Source: Candidatus Omnitrophota bacterium (lineage in GTDB: Bacteria; Ratteibacteria; UBA8468; B48-G9; DSTR01). Taken from it: a stretch of DNA of 6,657 bases. Positions within the stretch are counted from its first letter, which is position 1, and every line of letters starts with the position of its first letter. The DNA lies in contig JAMWDF010000130.1 of assembly GCA_023818865.1 (NCBI GenBank), positions 1-6,657 on the forward strand. The letters are read 5' to 3'. The position numbers were made by a program, and so were the translations under genes. A model generated the notes under the pieces. The model saw only the letters and a program-made list of their open reading frames with translations, was not told the DNA's origin and searched no databases. Positions 6,356 to 6,657 of this stretch are shown here, piece by piece.

Positions 6356-6657
6356 TCAAGGAGGGAGAACACCTAAAGCCGGATTTTTCTGTCTCCACTG
6401 GTTGAAGGGATATCTATATCGGCGGCCATTGGCATCTATCCATTGAGCCCGCAGGGCATTACCGTCCGGAAAGTAAGAAACATTGCCGGCGATGAAAAGG
6501 ATGTTGCTGCCCTTCATACTTCCTGTCCCGTGTCGGTAAAAGTTGACTTGATCTGGAACATAGCAACAGACCGCACCAATGGTGGTACTTCCACCGGCCT
6601 GCTCGCAGAGAAGCATAGTTTCGGCTGGTCGCAAAGCCATGGAAAGTTTCCAGGGGG
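6356..6657 (-). CDS. C-terminal part of a pseudopilin-like protein (H-X9-DG type), N-terminus outside window
   Basis: The minus frame is open from the right edge to a TGA at 6358-6356, with 99 residues visible. An internal ATG at 6640 exists, but the frame runs on upstream as PWKLS without a stop, and the string K-L-S...RPAETMLLCEQ matches the 'KxSxIxxPSETxLLAD' segment in the middle of prepilin-type proteins with the H-X9-DG processing-associated domain. I therefore treat it as a gene truncated by the window. His42 (numbering from the first visible residue) and SNILFIAGNVSYF (50-62) correspond to the 'RH...N.LFxDGHV' core, but the Asp is Ala (Ala56-Gly57) and the His spacing is longer than usual, so the motif is degenerate. 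The tail is hydrophilic with many aromatic residues (YPFNQW). Family members are exported, anchored, filament-like proteins common in Planctomycetota, Lentisphaerota and Armatimonadota. Function in those groups is poorly known. Confidence 0.78.
   Translation of the reverse strand, partial: PWKLSMALRPAETMLLCEQAGGSTTIGAVCCYVPDQVNFYRHGTGSMKGSNILFIAGNVSYFPDGNALRAQWIDANGRRYRYPFNQWRQKNPALGVLPP

Noticed and set aside
1..6657. Defence system, CRISPR, tRNA, rRNA, insertion sequence or rho-independent terminator
   Set aside because: I found no repeat array, transposase, inverted terminal repeats, tRNA-like fold or strong GC hairpin followed by a U run on the minus strand between genes.

Overview
The window shows a bacterial segment read entirely on the minus strand, with five protein genes packed almost without gaps. 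In order of transcription (high to low coordinates) they are: the C-terminal part of a pseudopilin-like protein (cut by the right edge), a membrane-anchored protein with a pseudopilin-G-like C-terminal half, a 1251-residue secreted heparinase II/III-type polysaccharide lyase-like protein, a 216-residue multi-pass membrane protein of unknown function, and a second helical-toroid, heparinase-like protein cut by the left edge. I see no RNA gene, mobile element, CRISPR array or long intergenic region. The longest gap is 91 bases.

Region 5560-6657 looks like one transcription unit of two pseudopilin-like genes. Region 1-5468 looks like a second unit. A consensus extended -10 promoter (5559-5567) sits on the stop codon of the pseudopilin-like gene and is followed by a leader of about 84 bases. 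The big lyase gene, the membrane protein gene and the second lyase-like gene then follow with gaps of 91, 1 and 15 bases, so they are probably co-transcribed. The ribosome binding site of the membrane protein gene lies inside the last codons of the lyase gene, which suggests translational coupling.

The likely theme is breakdown or remodelling of an acidic or complex polysaccharide. The large enzyme has a signal peptide and the residues typical of the heparinase II/III fold, plus extra C-terminal beta domains that may bind sugar or surface. The last gene has no signal peptide and could act on products inside the cell. The membrane protein between them has a conserved-looking set of acidic and His residues near the membrane (Asp97, Glu98, His103, Glu104, Glu183, Glu184), and its role is unknown.

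An H-X9-DG-like pseudopilin next to a large heparinase-like protein with a C-terminal 'GPF' jelly-roll domain recalls Planctomycetota, Lentisphaerota/Kiritimatiellota, Armatimonadota or candidate phyla of similar lifestyle. Base composition looks near or slightly under 50% GC by eye. I cannot fix the phylum from this sequence alone.
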